DNA of 64,000 bases from Zunongwangia sp. HGR-M22 (GCF_027594425.1 NZ_CP115159.1:1291001-1355000), one strand, 5' to 3'. Positions 1 through 6,965 are shown, numbered from the stretch's first letter. The notes: generated by a model not told the origin, from the sequence alone. A program made the numbers and translations.

Positions 1-323
1 CTAAACCGGGCAATGGTATTGTGATCGGGTTTTAAGTTTTTAATCAGCCAGATCACTTCAATGTTACGATAAGCCTCTTTCTCCAATCTTCGGGACGATC
101 GCATCTGGTTCATATAGCCATAGATAAAGAGTTTGAGCAGATCTGCGGGGTCATAAGGCGGCCTCCCTTGAGTTCCTATAGTTTGAAAGCCCATCTGTGA
201 TAAATCGATCAAGTTGACGAATTGATCAATAAGCCGTACGCTGTTATCCTCTGGGATCATATCATCCAAACAGGTCGAATAAAGGCTGAGCTGTTCGCGG
301 TCTTGTCCTTGTTGGTATTCCAT
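1..323 (-). CDS. IS1182-family transposase, N-terminal part only
   Basis: This is the first part of a DDE transposase that runs off the left edge of the window. The start codon is at 321-323 and the visible residues are those of the first 107 codons of the complete copy at 1297-2850, beginning MEYQQGQDREQLSLYSTCLD. It carries the N-terminal DUF772-type region of IS1182/IS5-like transposases. Whether the rest of the gene is intact cannot be seen. Confidence 0.9.
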   Translation of the reverse strand, partial: MEYQQGQDREQLSLYSTCLDDMIPEDNSVRLIDQFVNLIDLSQMGFQTIGTQGRPPYDPADLLKLFIYGYMNQMRSSRRLEKEAYRNIEVIWLIKNLKPDHNTIARF

Positions 324-363
324 ATCCTAAAAATACAAAATTCTTAGGTTTTGAGACAGTCTG
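1..363 (-). mobile_element. IS1182-family element, right-end fragment cut by the window edge
   Basis: Bases 1-363 repeat 2528-2890 without visible difference, so this is a second copy of the IS lying at 1267-2890, in the same orientation. Only its transposase-start end is inside the window. The terminal repeat (TTTTGAGACAGTCTG) ends at 363 and is followed by ACGG, the same four bases that follow the complete copy. The element sits inside attC-like site 1. Confidence 0.9.
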
Positions 364-491
364 ACGGTTCCGAGTATGGACAGTTGTGGTTTGGTTTGCC
401 AGGTTGTGTCCGCTTAAAATAAATATAGCTAAAAGCATCGAATATCGATTAAGTATTTAGCCACAATTGACCATACGCGTTGTTGCCACCA
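364..491 (-). repeat. attC-like recombination site 1 (cassette 4), interrupted by the IS
   Basis: Imperfect palindrome read on the minus strand. The outer arm (GGTGGCAAC, complement of 482-490) continues into an arm with GTATGGTCAATTGTGG, and the other arm (complement of 373-389) reads CCACAACTGTCCATACTC. The middle is nearly identical to site 3 at 3886-4019. The terminal GTT end is missing because the IS inserted one step inside the palindrome, leaving ACGG at 364-367. It closes the cassette carrying the gene at 499-1251. Confidence 0.75.
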
Positions 492-498
492 GTTATTT

Positions 499-1251
499 TC
501 AAAGATAGTATTGACTTAAAAAACTCGGATTTTCTTTTTCTTTTGGGTAAAAATAAATTCCTATTAATAATTTACTGTTACCAGGAACTTTGTCATTTAC
601 CCCTTTGTCAAAACTTGTCCATTCTGTTTTTTTAATTATCTCAATTAATTTTTTGTCGATTGGGTTTTGAAATCCACTTATTTCAATCACGTTTTTAATA
701 CTCAAGTCAGATGCAAAAGTTATTTCATAAATCCCATATTTTTTCTCAAGTTCAATTCCTTTGAACTGCTGTAATTCTTTATGAAGTTTCGCTTTTTCTC
801 GATAACTTATTTTGTCCGTAAAATTTATGTTTTTTGACTTGAAAGTTTTTAGAATGTCTAATTCTCTTTTCTGTCGTTTCTGATTTGTTTTGTTCAAATA
901 AAGTAAACCAGAACACATTCCAATTCCGTAATTTCCATCTTTGTTTTTACTTGCATAGGCAATTAAATTTGTGTTTTCTGGAATGTAAATATCACAAGAA
1001 GTTCCAATTCCATTGTCACTTCTCCCATATACATAAATTGATTTTAATCGGTCGCCTTTATACAGCTCATTAATTTTAATATCTGCTCTATATCCGTGTT
1101 CGTTCTTTTGATTTGGATAGATTTTAATTATTGTCACATTAGCAACAAAATCAGATTGAGTATATTTTTCAGTTATTTTCGGCGGATCGCAATCGCAAGC
1201 AAAAACTCCAATTGAAAATAGAAAGATTGTTATTTGCAGGATTTTTTTCAT
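499..1251 (-). CDS. Secreted NTR/TIMP-like protein, cassette 4
   Basis: Predicted secreted protein of 250 aa. I chose the ATG at 1249-1251 because it gives a clean signal peptide (MKKILQITIFLFSIGVFA) followed at once by CDCDPP; a TTG 12 bases upstream lies in the cassette boundary and is unlikely. The mature N-terminus (CxC, then a region like SDFVANVTIIKIY) resembles NTR/TIMP-like domains that begin with cysteine. The last ~70 residues (ISGFQNPIDKKLIEIIKKT, IGIYFYP) look like the TonB C-terminal fold found in many Bacteroidota envelope proteins. Both resemblances are by eye. The gene starts only 12 bases inside its cassette, so it probably has no long leader. Confidence 0.75.
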   Translation of the reverse strand: MKKILQITIFLFSIGVFACDCDPPKITEKYTQSDFVANVTIIKIYPNQKNEHGYRADIKINELYKGDRLKSIYVYGRSDNGIGTSCDIYIPENTNLIAYASKNKDGNYGIGMCSGLLYLNKTNQKRQKRELDILKTFKSKNINFTDKISYREKAKLHKELQQFKGIELEKKYGIYEITFASDLSIKNVIEISGFQNPIDKKLIEIIKKTEWTSFDKGVNDKVPGNSKLLIGIYFYPKEKENPSFLSQYYL

Positions 1252-1266
1252 AATTGGTGCCAACGG

Positions 1267-2890
1267 CAGTCTGTCTCAAAACTACCATATTTGGTTTTAA
1301 AAATAGTTGAAATTAGTATTGAAAACAAAATTTATACTCTGATCAGTATTTTTTGTTGTGCATTCGGTAAAAGCTTTATTCCGTCTTATAGAGGCTTTTA
1401 TACACTTCTTGAAGGTTAAAAACAGGGCTACGATGAGTTGCTGTAAGGCGATTTTACTATTGAATAATCTTCTTAAATTATAAGCCAGAGCGATGAGTCC
1501 AAAATCTGCAGCAGCTGCTTTGATGCCCCTTTTGGTCATGATATGATCAAAACCCCATTGGCGCTTCATAGTGCCATAGGGATGCTCGACCAGCGCCTGC
1601 CTCTCTTTATAAAGCTCTCCGCTTTGTTCGACCCGCTTGGCGTTGCCTTGGATGTTCTGGGTAAATTGAGTGCGCTGTATAATCTTACCGTTAGCTTTGG
1701 CCGTGGTACACTTGCTGCGTACCGGGCATTCCTTACAGGCCTTGGTCTTGTATTGTTTAAACGTATAGTTTCGGGCTTTGTACCAGGAGCCATTGCTGTA
1801 TAAAGTATTTCCCTGGGGGCAAGTATAGGCGTCATCATCAGGATTATAAATGAAGTTTTTAGCATTGTATTTAGGATCTGGCGCCTGACTTTTACGTCCA
1901 ATGGCCGGAATGGCCACCAGGGTATCGATACCCAGACTATCGGCAATATGGAACTCGCTCCCGGTATGATAGCCTTTATCATAGAGTGCAGTAAAGGAAT
2001 TTGATCGTAAAATGGACTTGGCCCTTCTGAGCATGAAGCCCATTGCTTTTTTATCATTCTGATTGGTGAGTTTATAATCGATCAGTAACTTATGTTTGGC
2101 ATCTACGGTCGTTTGCGCGGTGTAGCAGACCTCGGTAACGGTTCCCCTTACAATTTGATGTCTGCTATCAGGATCAGAGGTCGATCGTTGTGGGTTTTCA
2201 GAAGAAGCATCCTTGTCTAATTGTTTTTGTATTGCCCGGTATTTGGTCTGTTGCTGTTTGCGCCCTTTAATTTGTTCTTTAATTTCTTCGGTTTTTTTCT
2301 GATCGCCATCAGCCTTGGCCAGTTCTTGGTTATGCTCTTCGAGCTTTCTATCGATGTACTCTAAGTGCCGCTGTATTTTCTTTTTGTTGTAGTTATTTTT
2401 TTTGCTGTTTTGCGCCCTTAGCTTGGTAGAATCCCCGGCAATAAGTGTTCCCCCGATCAGGTTGAAGTTACGGGCGATAGCCACGCTTTGCCGGAACACC
2501 TTTCGGATGGCTTTTGGGTTTTCTTTTCTAAACCGGGCAATGGTATTGTGATCGGGTTTTAAGTTTTTAATCAGCCAGATCACTTCAATGTTACGATAAG
2601 CCTCTTTCTCCAATCTTCGGGACGATCGCATCTGGTTCATATAGCCATAGATAAAGAGTTTGAGCAGATCTGCGGGGTCATAAGGCGGCCTCCCTTGAGT
2701 TCCTATAGTTTGAAAGCCCATCTGTGATAAATCGATCAAGTTGACGAATTGATCAATAAGCCGTACGCTGTTATCCTCTGGGATCATATCATCCAAACAG
2801 GTCGAATAAAGGCTGAGCTGTTCGCGGTCTTGTCCTTGTTGGTATTCCATATCCTAAAAATACAAAATTCTTAGGTTTTGAGACAGTCTG
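1267..2890 (-). mobile_element. Complete IS1182-family insertion sequence in attC-like site 2
   Basis: 1624-bp element with 16-bp terminal inverted repeats, CAGTCTGTCTCAAAAC at 1267 and CAGACTGTCTCAAAAC (complement) ending at 2890, one mismatch. ACGG at 1263-1266 and at 2891-2894 is a 4-bp target duplication. Removing the element and one ACGG restores an intact attC-like palindrome: GCCAACGG joins TCTCGGCTATGAGTAG. The single gene is the transposase. Confidence 0.93.
1297..2850 (-). CDS. IS1182-family transposase
   Basis: DDE transposase of 517 aa, a normal length for IS1182. Catalytic acidic residues are visible in order: D in GDSTKLRAQNSKKNN, D in TALYDKGYHTGSEF, and E in VEHPYGTMKRQWG. 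The N-terminal part (GRPPYDPADLLKLFIYGYMN) is the DUF772 region, and a lysine-rich coiled stretch follows the first D. A Cys-rich segment (CPQGN, CKECPVRSKC) precedes the last acidic residue. The frame is open throughout, so the copy is probably active. G+C content is visibly higher than that of the flanking cassettes, in keeping with recent arrival. Confidence 0.95.
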   Translation of the reverse strand: MEYQQGQDREQLSLYSTCLDDMIPEDNSVRLIDQFVNLIDLSQMGFQTIGTQGRPPYDPADLLKLFIYGYMNQMRSSRRLEKEAYRNIEVIWLIKNLKPDHNTIARFRKENPKAIRKVFRQSVAIARNFNLIGGTLIAGDSTKLRAQNSKKNNYNKKKIQRHLEYIDRKLEEHNQELAKADGDQKKTEEIKEQIKGRKQQQTKYRAIQKQLDKDASSENPQRSTSDPDSRHQIVRGTVTEVCYTAQTTVDAKHKLLIDYKLTNQNDKKAMGFMLRRAKSILRSNSFTALYDKGYHTGSEFHIADSLGIDTLVAIPAIGRKSQAPDPKYNAKNFIYNPDDDAYTCPQGNTLYSNGSWYKARNYTFKQYKTKACKECPVRSKCTTAKANGKIIQRTQFTQNIQGNAKRVEQSGELYKERQALVEHPYGTMKRQWGFDHIMTKRGIKAAAADFGLIALAYNLRRLFNSKIALQQLIVALFLTFKKCIKASIRRNKAFTECTTKNTDQSINFVFNTNFNYF

Positions 2891-3018
2891 ACGGTCTCGG
2901 CTATGAGTAGTTGCGTGGTTTAGCACTTAACTTTGCAAGTACACACCAAACTGAAAATCCGCGAGGATTTTCAGAAGTAGGCGAGAACAAGCAATTACTT
3001 ATAGCCATTGTTGGCAAC
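2891..3018 (-). repeat. attC-like recombination site 2 (cassette 3), split by the IS
   Basis: The remaining ten bases lie at 1257-1266 across the IS. Read on the minus strand, one arm is GCCAACAATGGCTATAAG (complement of 2999-3016) and the other, reassembled, is CTCATAGCCGAGACC plus GTTGGC. The middle contains its own perfect hairpin GAAAATCC-GCGA-GGATTTTC. The outer motif TTGGCAAC at 3011-3018 matches the start of its own cassette (complement of 3886-3893) and not the neighbouring cassettes. Confidence 0.8.
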
Positions 3019-3023
3019 TGGCT

Positions 3024-3401
3024 TTAATAATCATTTTTATATTTTTTGTAATTGTCATTGTCTTTCCAAAACGAATAACACTCTTTCATACGTTCCAATT
3101 CAAAATCTTTATCTGATTTCAACTCTTCCCAGTCTTTTCCGTAGATTTCACTACAAAGTTTATAAAATCCATCTCCTTGTTCTCTATCTTTTGATTTATG
3201 AATTATTAGCGAACTTAATAACGGTCTACCTTTATGATATTCGTGTATAGATATATTTCCAAGAAATTCTCCAATAATTTCTCTGTCGTAACCATTGTTG
3301 AAGTTTAGACCTAATAATAGTTGTTCATTAAGTTGAGAATAGCTCCAAGGTGTTTTATTTCTAGCAAGTTCGATTAATTTATTTCTTATCTCTCTTTCCA
3401 T
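3024..3401 (-). CDS. Conserved hypothetical protein, cassette 3
   Basis: Soluble protein of 125 aa without signal peptide or membrane segment. It begins MEREIRNKLIELARNKTPWS and has a repeated pattern of small charged helices. I recognise it as a widespread hypothetical family (motifs YDREIIGEFLG and HEYHKGRPLLSSLI) but know no function for it. It lies 3 bp downstream of the P-loop gene at 3405-3866 and shares its cassette, so the two are probably cotranslated. This two-gene cassette has been enlarged by the IS inserted in its attC-like site. Confidence 0.8.
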   Translation of the reverse strand: MEREIRNKLIELARNKTPWSYSQLNEQLLLGLNFNNGYDREIIGEFLGNISIHEYHKGRPLLSSLIIHKSKDREQGDGFYKLCSEIYGKDWEELKSDKDFELERMKECYSFWKDNDNYKKYKNDY

Positions 3402-3404
3402 AGG

Positions 3405-3866
3405 TTATAATTTTTCTAATCCTGTCAACCAAGTTTTTATTTCTTTCAATATCCTTGTATCTCTGGCTTTTTGATTTTTTAAATCTAGTTTGTTGAATTC
3501 CTCAACATTGATAAAAACTCTCAACCAGCCTTTAGAATAATTATAATTGTCAATCAAATGCTTTCTTCCTTTTCCTTTAGTTCTACACGAACAAATAATT
3601 ATATCAGGTGAATTTATTAATTCAGAGCTTTCAACTTTTAAGTTATCAATTTTTTTAACTTCCCATTCAGTATCTCCAGATGAATTAATACCTATCGATA
3701 GTTTTTTAATTTTTAAAACTCCGTGAGTGTCTTTCAAAAGATTTGTTGAGTCAAAACCTACTGTGTTTGAACAACCATAATTAGAAATTATCCAATCAAC
3801 AATTTGATTAATTTTTGTTGTTTTTCCTGTTTCAGACTTTCCTTTAAGTATAAAAATTTTTTTCAT
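3405..3866 (-). CDS. Small P-loop NTPase-like protein, cassette 3
   Basis: 153-aa protein with a Walker A motif at its very start (GKSETGKTT, residues 8-16), preceded by a short beta strand (KKIFIL), as in small nucleotide kinases and AAA-like proteins. No clear Walker B is obvious; the DIIICS strand near residue 70 is a candidate. It has no signal peptide. The start codon is 27 bases inside the cassette boundary at 3893. It is followed 3 bp later by the hypothetical gene 3024-3401. A role in DNA or RNA modification is possible but not shown. Confidence 0.8.
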   Translation of the reverse strand: MKKIFILKGKSETGKTTKINQIVDWIISNYGCSNTVGFDSTNLLKDTHGVLKIKKLSIGINSSGDTEWEVKKIDNLKVESSELINSPDIIICSCRTKGKGRKHLIDNYNYSKGWLRVFINVEEFNKLDLKNQKARDTRILKEIKTWLTGLEKL

Positions 3867-3885
3867 TCGTGATTTTCTTCAGCTT

Positions 3886-4019
3886 GTTGCCAACGGTTTT
3901 GAGTATGGACAGTTGCGGGTTGATTATCCAGGTTTTATCCGCTTAAAATAAATATAGCTAAAAAGATCGAATATCGATTAAGTATTTAGCCGCAATTGGC
4001 TATACGCATTGTTGCCCAC
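3886..4019 (-). repeat. attC-like recombination site 3 (cassette 2), intact
   Basis: Best-preserved uninterrupted site. On the minus strand the 5' end is GTGGGCAACAATGCGTATAG and the 3' end is CATACTCAAAACCGTTGGC. The arms pair imperfectly (GTATaGcCAaTTGCGG against GTATgGaCAgTTGCGG) with about three unpaired bases on one side, as in folded integron attC sites. The centre is almost the same as that of site 1. The predicted crossover is between G 3894 and T 3893. Confidence 0.85.
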
Positions 4020-4024
4020 AGTAT

Positions 4025-4501
4025 TTATTTCCGTTCATAAATCAATACGTATTTTTCCCTGTCAGCAATTGTCATTGAGTCAATTTCAAAAATTAAAATT
4101 CTTTTCTTGACTGGCTTTTGATAATAAAAGCCATCTTTTCTTTTAGTTACAATTTTAGCTTTTTTTAGTGAAGGCAGATAAGGACTTTCTGGTTCAATTC
4201 GCAATTCGAGATTAATTTCATTTGTTTCTTTGTCTAAGAACCATGTTCCGTATGAAATATTCAGAGGATTAAAACTTTTATAAGTTCCATCATCATTGAA
4301 AATATAACTATCTCGATTTACGTTTTCAATTCCCATATCACGTCCAAATCTTGTCAAAGGAATTTTTGTTTGTTTATCTCCATTCTCATCCTGCAATTCA
4401 ATAAATGTCCATTCTCCGAGTAAATCAGATTCAGTTATTTCTTGTGAAATGCCAGTTTGAAATATCAGAATTGTTAGTACTGTATAAAATATTTTTCTCA
4501 T
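4025..4501 (-). CDS. Secreted lipocalin-like protein, cassette 2
   Basis: 158-aa protein with an N-terminal signal peptide (MRKIFYTVLTILIFQTGIS, then QE). The mature part has the opening of lipocalin-like domains common in Bacteroidota: LLGEWTFIEL, then YIFNDDGTYKS and YGTWFLDKETNEINL, consistent with a small beta barrel. Ligand unknown. The gene follows 4507-4878 in the same cassette with a 5-base gap and no attC-like site between them. It ends 5 bases before the outer boundary of attC-like site 3. Confidence 0.8.
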   Translation of the reverse strand: MRKIFYTVLTILIFQTGISQEITESDLLGEWTFIELQDENGDKQTKIPLTRFGRDMGIENVNRDSYIFNDDGTYKSFNPLNISYGTWFLDKETNEINLELRIEPESPYLPSLKKAKIVTKRKDGFYYQKPVKKRILIFEIDSMTIADREKYVLIYERK

Positions 4502-4506
4502 TTTGT

Positions 4507-4878
4507 TTAATAAATTGGCGCATCGAATTTCACAATAGTCGTATCATTTTCTACAAAAAAATCTACCCAATGGTCAAGCGAACTTCCATTCGTATAATAT
4601 CCGCCACCGCATGTTTCATTTTTTCCATCTGCTCTTTCAAAGGTTAACAAATAAGCTCCATCAGATTCGTTCTTACTCATTGGTAAAAATTCTCTAACAG
4701 ATTTATTTGGTTCTATACTGTCAAAATTTAAAAACTTGACTTTTTCGCTTGTAGTAAATTCAATTTTAGATATTGTTTCGCTTGAATTATTTTTAATATT
4801 AACTTCTATTCCGTCTTTTTTATAGAAAAAACACGAGTTTAAAGAAATAATTAATGTTAAGGCAAGCAGTTTTCTCAT
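4507..4878 (-). CDS. Small lipoprotein, cassette 2
   Basis: 123-aa lipoprotein. The signal peptide ends in a lipobox (LTLIISLNSC, Cys 16), so it should be lipid-anchored. The mature part looks like one immunoglobulin-like or beta-sandwich unit (IEVNIKNNSSETISKIEFTT). The ATG at 4876-4878 is only 11 bases inside the cassette start (4889), so the message must start within the upstream site or be translated by read-through. No function recognised. First gene of a two-gene cassette. Confidence 0.8.
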   Translation of the reverse strand: MRKLLALTLIISLNSCFFYKKDGIEVNIKNNSSETISKIEFTTSEKVKFLNFDSIEPNKSVREFLPMSKNESDGAYLLTFERADGKNETCGGGYYTNGSSLDHWVDFFVENDTTIVKFDAPIY

Positions 4879-4881
4879 ATT

Positions 4882-5082
4882 GTGGGCAACGTTTAGTATA
4901 TGGCAAGTAGGGCAGTAGAAAGAGATAAACTTTCGAGTTTGCTCTGAGCCAAAGCGTTGTATTTTGTTTTTAACTTATTCATTTTTTAAAAGCCAAATCA
5001 ACGATTTGGCGGTGTTGGTAGATAGCACTGAACTTTCGTAAACCACTGAACGCCCTATTTGCTATATACCGTGTTGTGTGCT
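4882..5082 (-). repeat. attC-like recombination site 4 (cassette 1), intact
   Basis: Longest site, about 200 bp. On the minus strand it begins GCACACAACACGGTATATAG and ends GCCATATACTAAACGTTGCC. The arms pair as ACGGTATATAGCAAATAGGG against ACGTTTAGTATATGGCAAGTAGGG (shown as two separate arms). The centre differs from sites 1 and 3 and contains a small hairpin, GCCAAATC-AAC-GATTTGGC. The outer motif TTGTGTGC at 5074-5081 matches the start of its own cassette at 5755-5748. Confidence 0.8.
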
Positions 5083-5086
5083 GGCT

Positions 5087-5443
5087 TTATTTTTCCCAAT
5101 GTTCTACTTTAAAATTTTGAACTAAAGAATCTGCGGTCAACTCAATCATTAATGTCTTTGTTTCAACTGGGTCAATGTCCCAACCGTAATCTTCCATTAA
5201 AGTGTAACCGATGGTATTCTCTTTTAAGTTGGCAAAGTTTTCAGGTTGTCCGATTAAGTCAGTTAATTGGTGAAAGGTCATTCCTTTTTCCAAGTGATTT
5301 TCCATCAGGTCTTTTGCCATAGATTCTCTATACTTATAAAATCCATCAACGCTTTCATTCCATCTGGATTTCTCAAAATCGAGTTGTTCAGCCCCACAAG
5401 AACCTAAAAAACAAAGGCCAAATATTATGTACAGTTTTTTCAT
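5087..5443 (-). CDS. BamE/SmpA-like lipoprotein, cassette 1
   Basis: 118-aa predicted lipoprotein. I take the ATG at 5441-5443: it overlaps the stop codon of the preceding gene as ATGA, and gives a proper signal peptide with lipobox (IIFGLCFLGSC). The mature part contains a BamE/SmpA-like pattern: a GM-F-x-L-x-x-L-I-G-x-P turn (GMTFHQLTDLIGQP) followed by beta strands (NTIGYTL, TLMIEL, VQNFKVEHW). A general periplasmic fold is supported, not a BamE function. Second gene of cassette 1. Confidence 0.75.
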   Translation of the reverse strand: MKKLYIIFGLCFLGSCGAEQLDFEKSRWNESVDGFYKYRESMAKDLMENHLEKGMTFHQLTDLIGQPENFANLKENTIGYTLMEDYGWDIDPVETKTLMIELTADSLVQNFKVEHWEK

Positions 5444-5736
5444 CCTTCTTCTGTCCATTTTTTTGTTGACGACCTGTAAACTTTCGATTCTCCAACACTT
5501 AGACCATACCAAACCATATAAGTTGAGTCAGTCTGTATTTGATAAAACGATGGACTATCCATTTTTTCAGTCAGTCCAAGCTCTGAAACATCTTTTGGAA
5601 GTCGATTATTTTCCTTTTTAAATGTCTCAACCTTTTCAATTAGCATTTCAGCATATTCTTGTCGTTCATTGTTGAATTCACAACTATGAAGTCCGAATAG
5701 CAGAACTAAGGTCAATATTTTTATTATCGGTTTCAT
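5440..5736 (-). CDS. Small lipoprotein, cassette 1
   Basis: 98-aa lipoprotein starting at the ATG 5734-5736, with lipobox LLFGLHSC. The mature part begins with a helix and then FKKENNRLPKDVSELG, a sequence pattern seen after the N-terminal helix of pilin-like and small periplasmic proteins, then two or three strands (STYMVWYGLS, SKVYRSSTKKW). It is translationally coupled (ATGA) to the BamE-like gene. The upstream alternative start would lie across the recombination point and is rejected. First gene of the array, nearest the recombinase. Confidence 0.75.
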   Translation of the reverse strand: MKPIIKILTLVLLFGLHSCEFNNERQEYAEMLIEKVETFKKENNRLPKDVSELGLTEKMDSPSFYQIQTDSTYMVWYGLSVGESKVYRSSTKKWTEEG

Positions 5737-5748
5737 TTTTTCAGCTTG

Positions 5749-5803
5749 CACACAACGTACGGATAACACAACAAGTTGTGTTATATCCATTTTAGTTAAA
5801 GTA
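5749..5803 (-). other. attI-like site between recombinase and first cassette
   Basis: Contains the last half-site before the recombinase: on the minus strand CCGTACG then TTGTGTGC, with the G/TT point at 5756/5755. Next to it lies a tight inverted repeat, GGATAACACAAC (5761-5772) and GTTGTGTTATATCC (5775-5788), with a 2-base loop. Unlike the other sites it has no second outer motif, as expected for an attI rather than an attC. The recombinase stop codon is at 5804. The role is inferred from position. Confidence 0.55.
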
Positions 5804-6931
5804 CTAATCTAGTGGATTTTTTATTGTTTTAAAAGTATTTGTAGCCACGTGCGTATAAATTTCTGTGGTTTTTGTGGATTGATGCCCCAGTATAACTTGT
5901 ATTTGTCTCAAATCGACCCCTGCCTCCAACAAGTGCGTCGCAAAACTATGCCTTAACATATGCGGGGTTACTGGAACAGCAATTTTAGCTTTTAGAGCCG
6001 CGTTCTTTATGATATTTACTACGGCCTGGCCAGAATATCGATCCCCCTTTTGACCTTCAAAGAGATAGTCTTTGGGTTTCCAGATTTTATAATAGCTGCG
6101 TAAATTTAATAATGCATTATGGGATAATAGGCTTAGTCGATCCTTATTCCCTTTGGCCTGTTTTATCCTTACCAGCATTCTCTTGCTATCGATATCATTA
6201 ATTTTTAAATTCAGTAATTCACTTCTTCGTAAGCCGGAACCATAGATAAGCTGGACTATGCATTTATGTTTCAGATTGTTGGTATGGGCTATTATGGATA
6301 GCACTTCCTCCCTCGAAATAACCTGTGGGAGTCTATATGCTTTTCTGGGACGTTCGATTTCATAAAAACGGTTGGGCATACCCAATACCACTTCATAATA
6401 AAATTTTATAGCATTGATGGCCTGGTTGAGATAGGAGTTTGACTTTTCCTGGCGAATGAGCCTTTGCAGGTAAGCGCGTATATGCGTTTCATTTAGTGTA
6501 TATGGGTCTTTATCGGGATAGTAATTGATAAACTGTTCAAAAAAAGTCACATAGGTTCGTACTGTATTTACGGCATAACGTTTCAGTTCTAATTTAAGCA
6601 GGTAATCTTCAGGACAACGGCGATAATTATCGGGGAGGCTTCTGTGACGAAACCAATCCGCATCTACCTTTTCATTACCGGTGTTTATAGGCCTGTTGGT
6701 TAAGAAACGATTATAATTGATCCAGGCAACTCCTTTAAACGTATTATCCAATTGTGCCAGATTTTCTTTGCTATTGGGAATATAGACCAAATGGTACTTA
6801 GGGCTCCATTTTGGGCTATCCAGACTTTTTATAAGTGCCTGTATAACCTTATCTGGAGCGAACCTGATACCAATCACCTTCTGATTATTGATCATCAGAT
6901 TATACAGTGTAATATTTTTAATCGAACCCAT
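5804..6931 (-). CDS. Tyrosine recombinase, probable cassette integrase
   Basis: 375-aa site-specific recombinase. Residues 1-~105 are an extension (RFAPDKVIQALIKS, SPKYHLVYIPNSKENL) resembling the arm-binding module of some Bacteroidota integrases. Then come a SAM-like core-binding domain (~107-190) and the catalytic domain: R in GSGLRRSELLNL, HMLRHSFATHLLEAG, LGHQSTKTTEIYTHV with the final Tyr, ending IKNPLD. The last motif and the end are close to IntI and XerC. The ~20-residue insert of canonical integron integrases between the second and third catalytic patches is absent. It points towards the array, as in reverse integrons, and is adjacent to the attI-like palindrome. Function as cassette integrase is inferred from context. 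Confidence 0.85.
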   Translation of the reverse strand: MGSIKNITLYNLMINNQKVIGIRFAPDKVIQALIKSLDSPKWSPKYHLVYIPNSKENLAQLDNTFKGVAWINYNRFLTNRPINTGNEKVDADWFRHRSLPDNYRRCPEDYLLKLELKRYAVNTVRTYVTFFEQFINYYPDKDPYTLNETHIRAYLQRLIRQEKSNSYLNQAINAIKFYYEVVLGMPNRFYEIERPRKAYRLPQVISREEVLSIIAHTNNLKHKCIVQLIYGSGLRRSELLNLKINDIDSKRMLVRIKQAKGNKDRLSLLSHNALLNLRSYYKIWKPKDYLFEGQKGDRYSGQAVVNIIKNAALKAKIAVPVTPHMLRHSFATHLLEAGVDLRQIQVILGHQSTKTTEIYTHVATNTFKTIKNPLD

Positions 6932-6965
6932 TGTTCAATATTACAGCATTTTAAAAATATTAGCG

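Noticed and set aside
1566-2057. Second gene within the transposase in another frame
   Set aside because: It lies entirely inside the transposase with no independent motif; a by-product of the higher G+C content of the IS.
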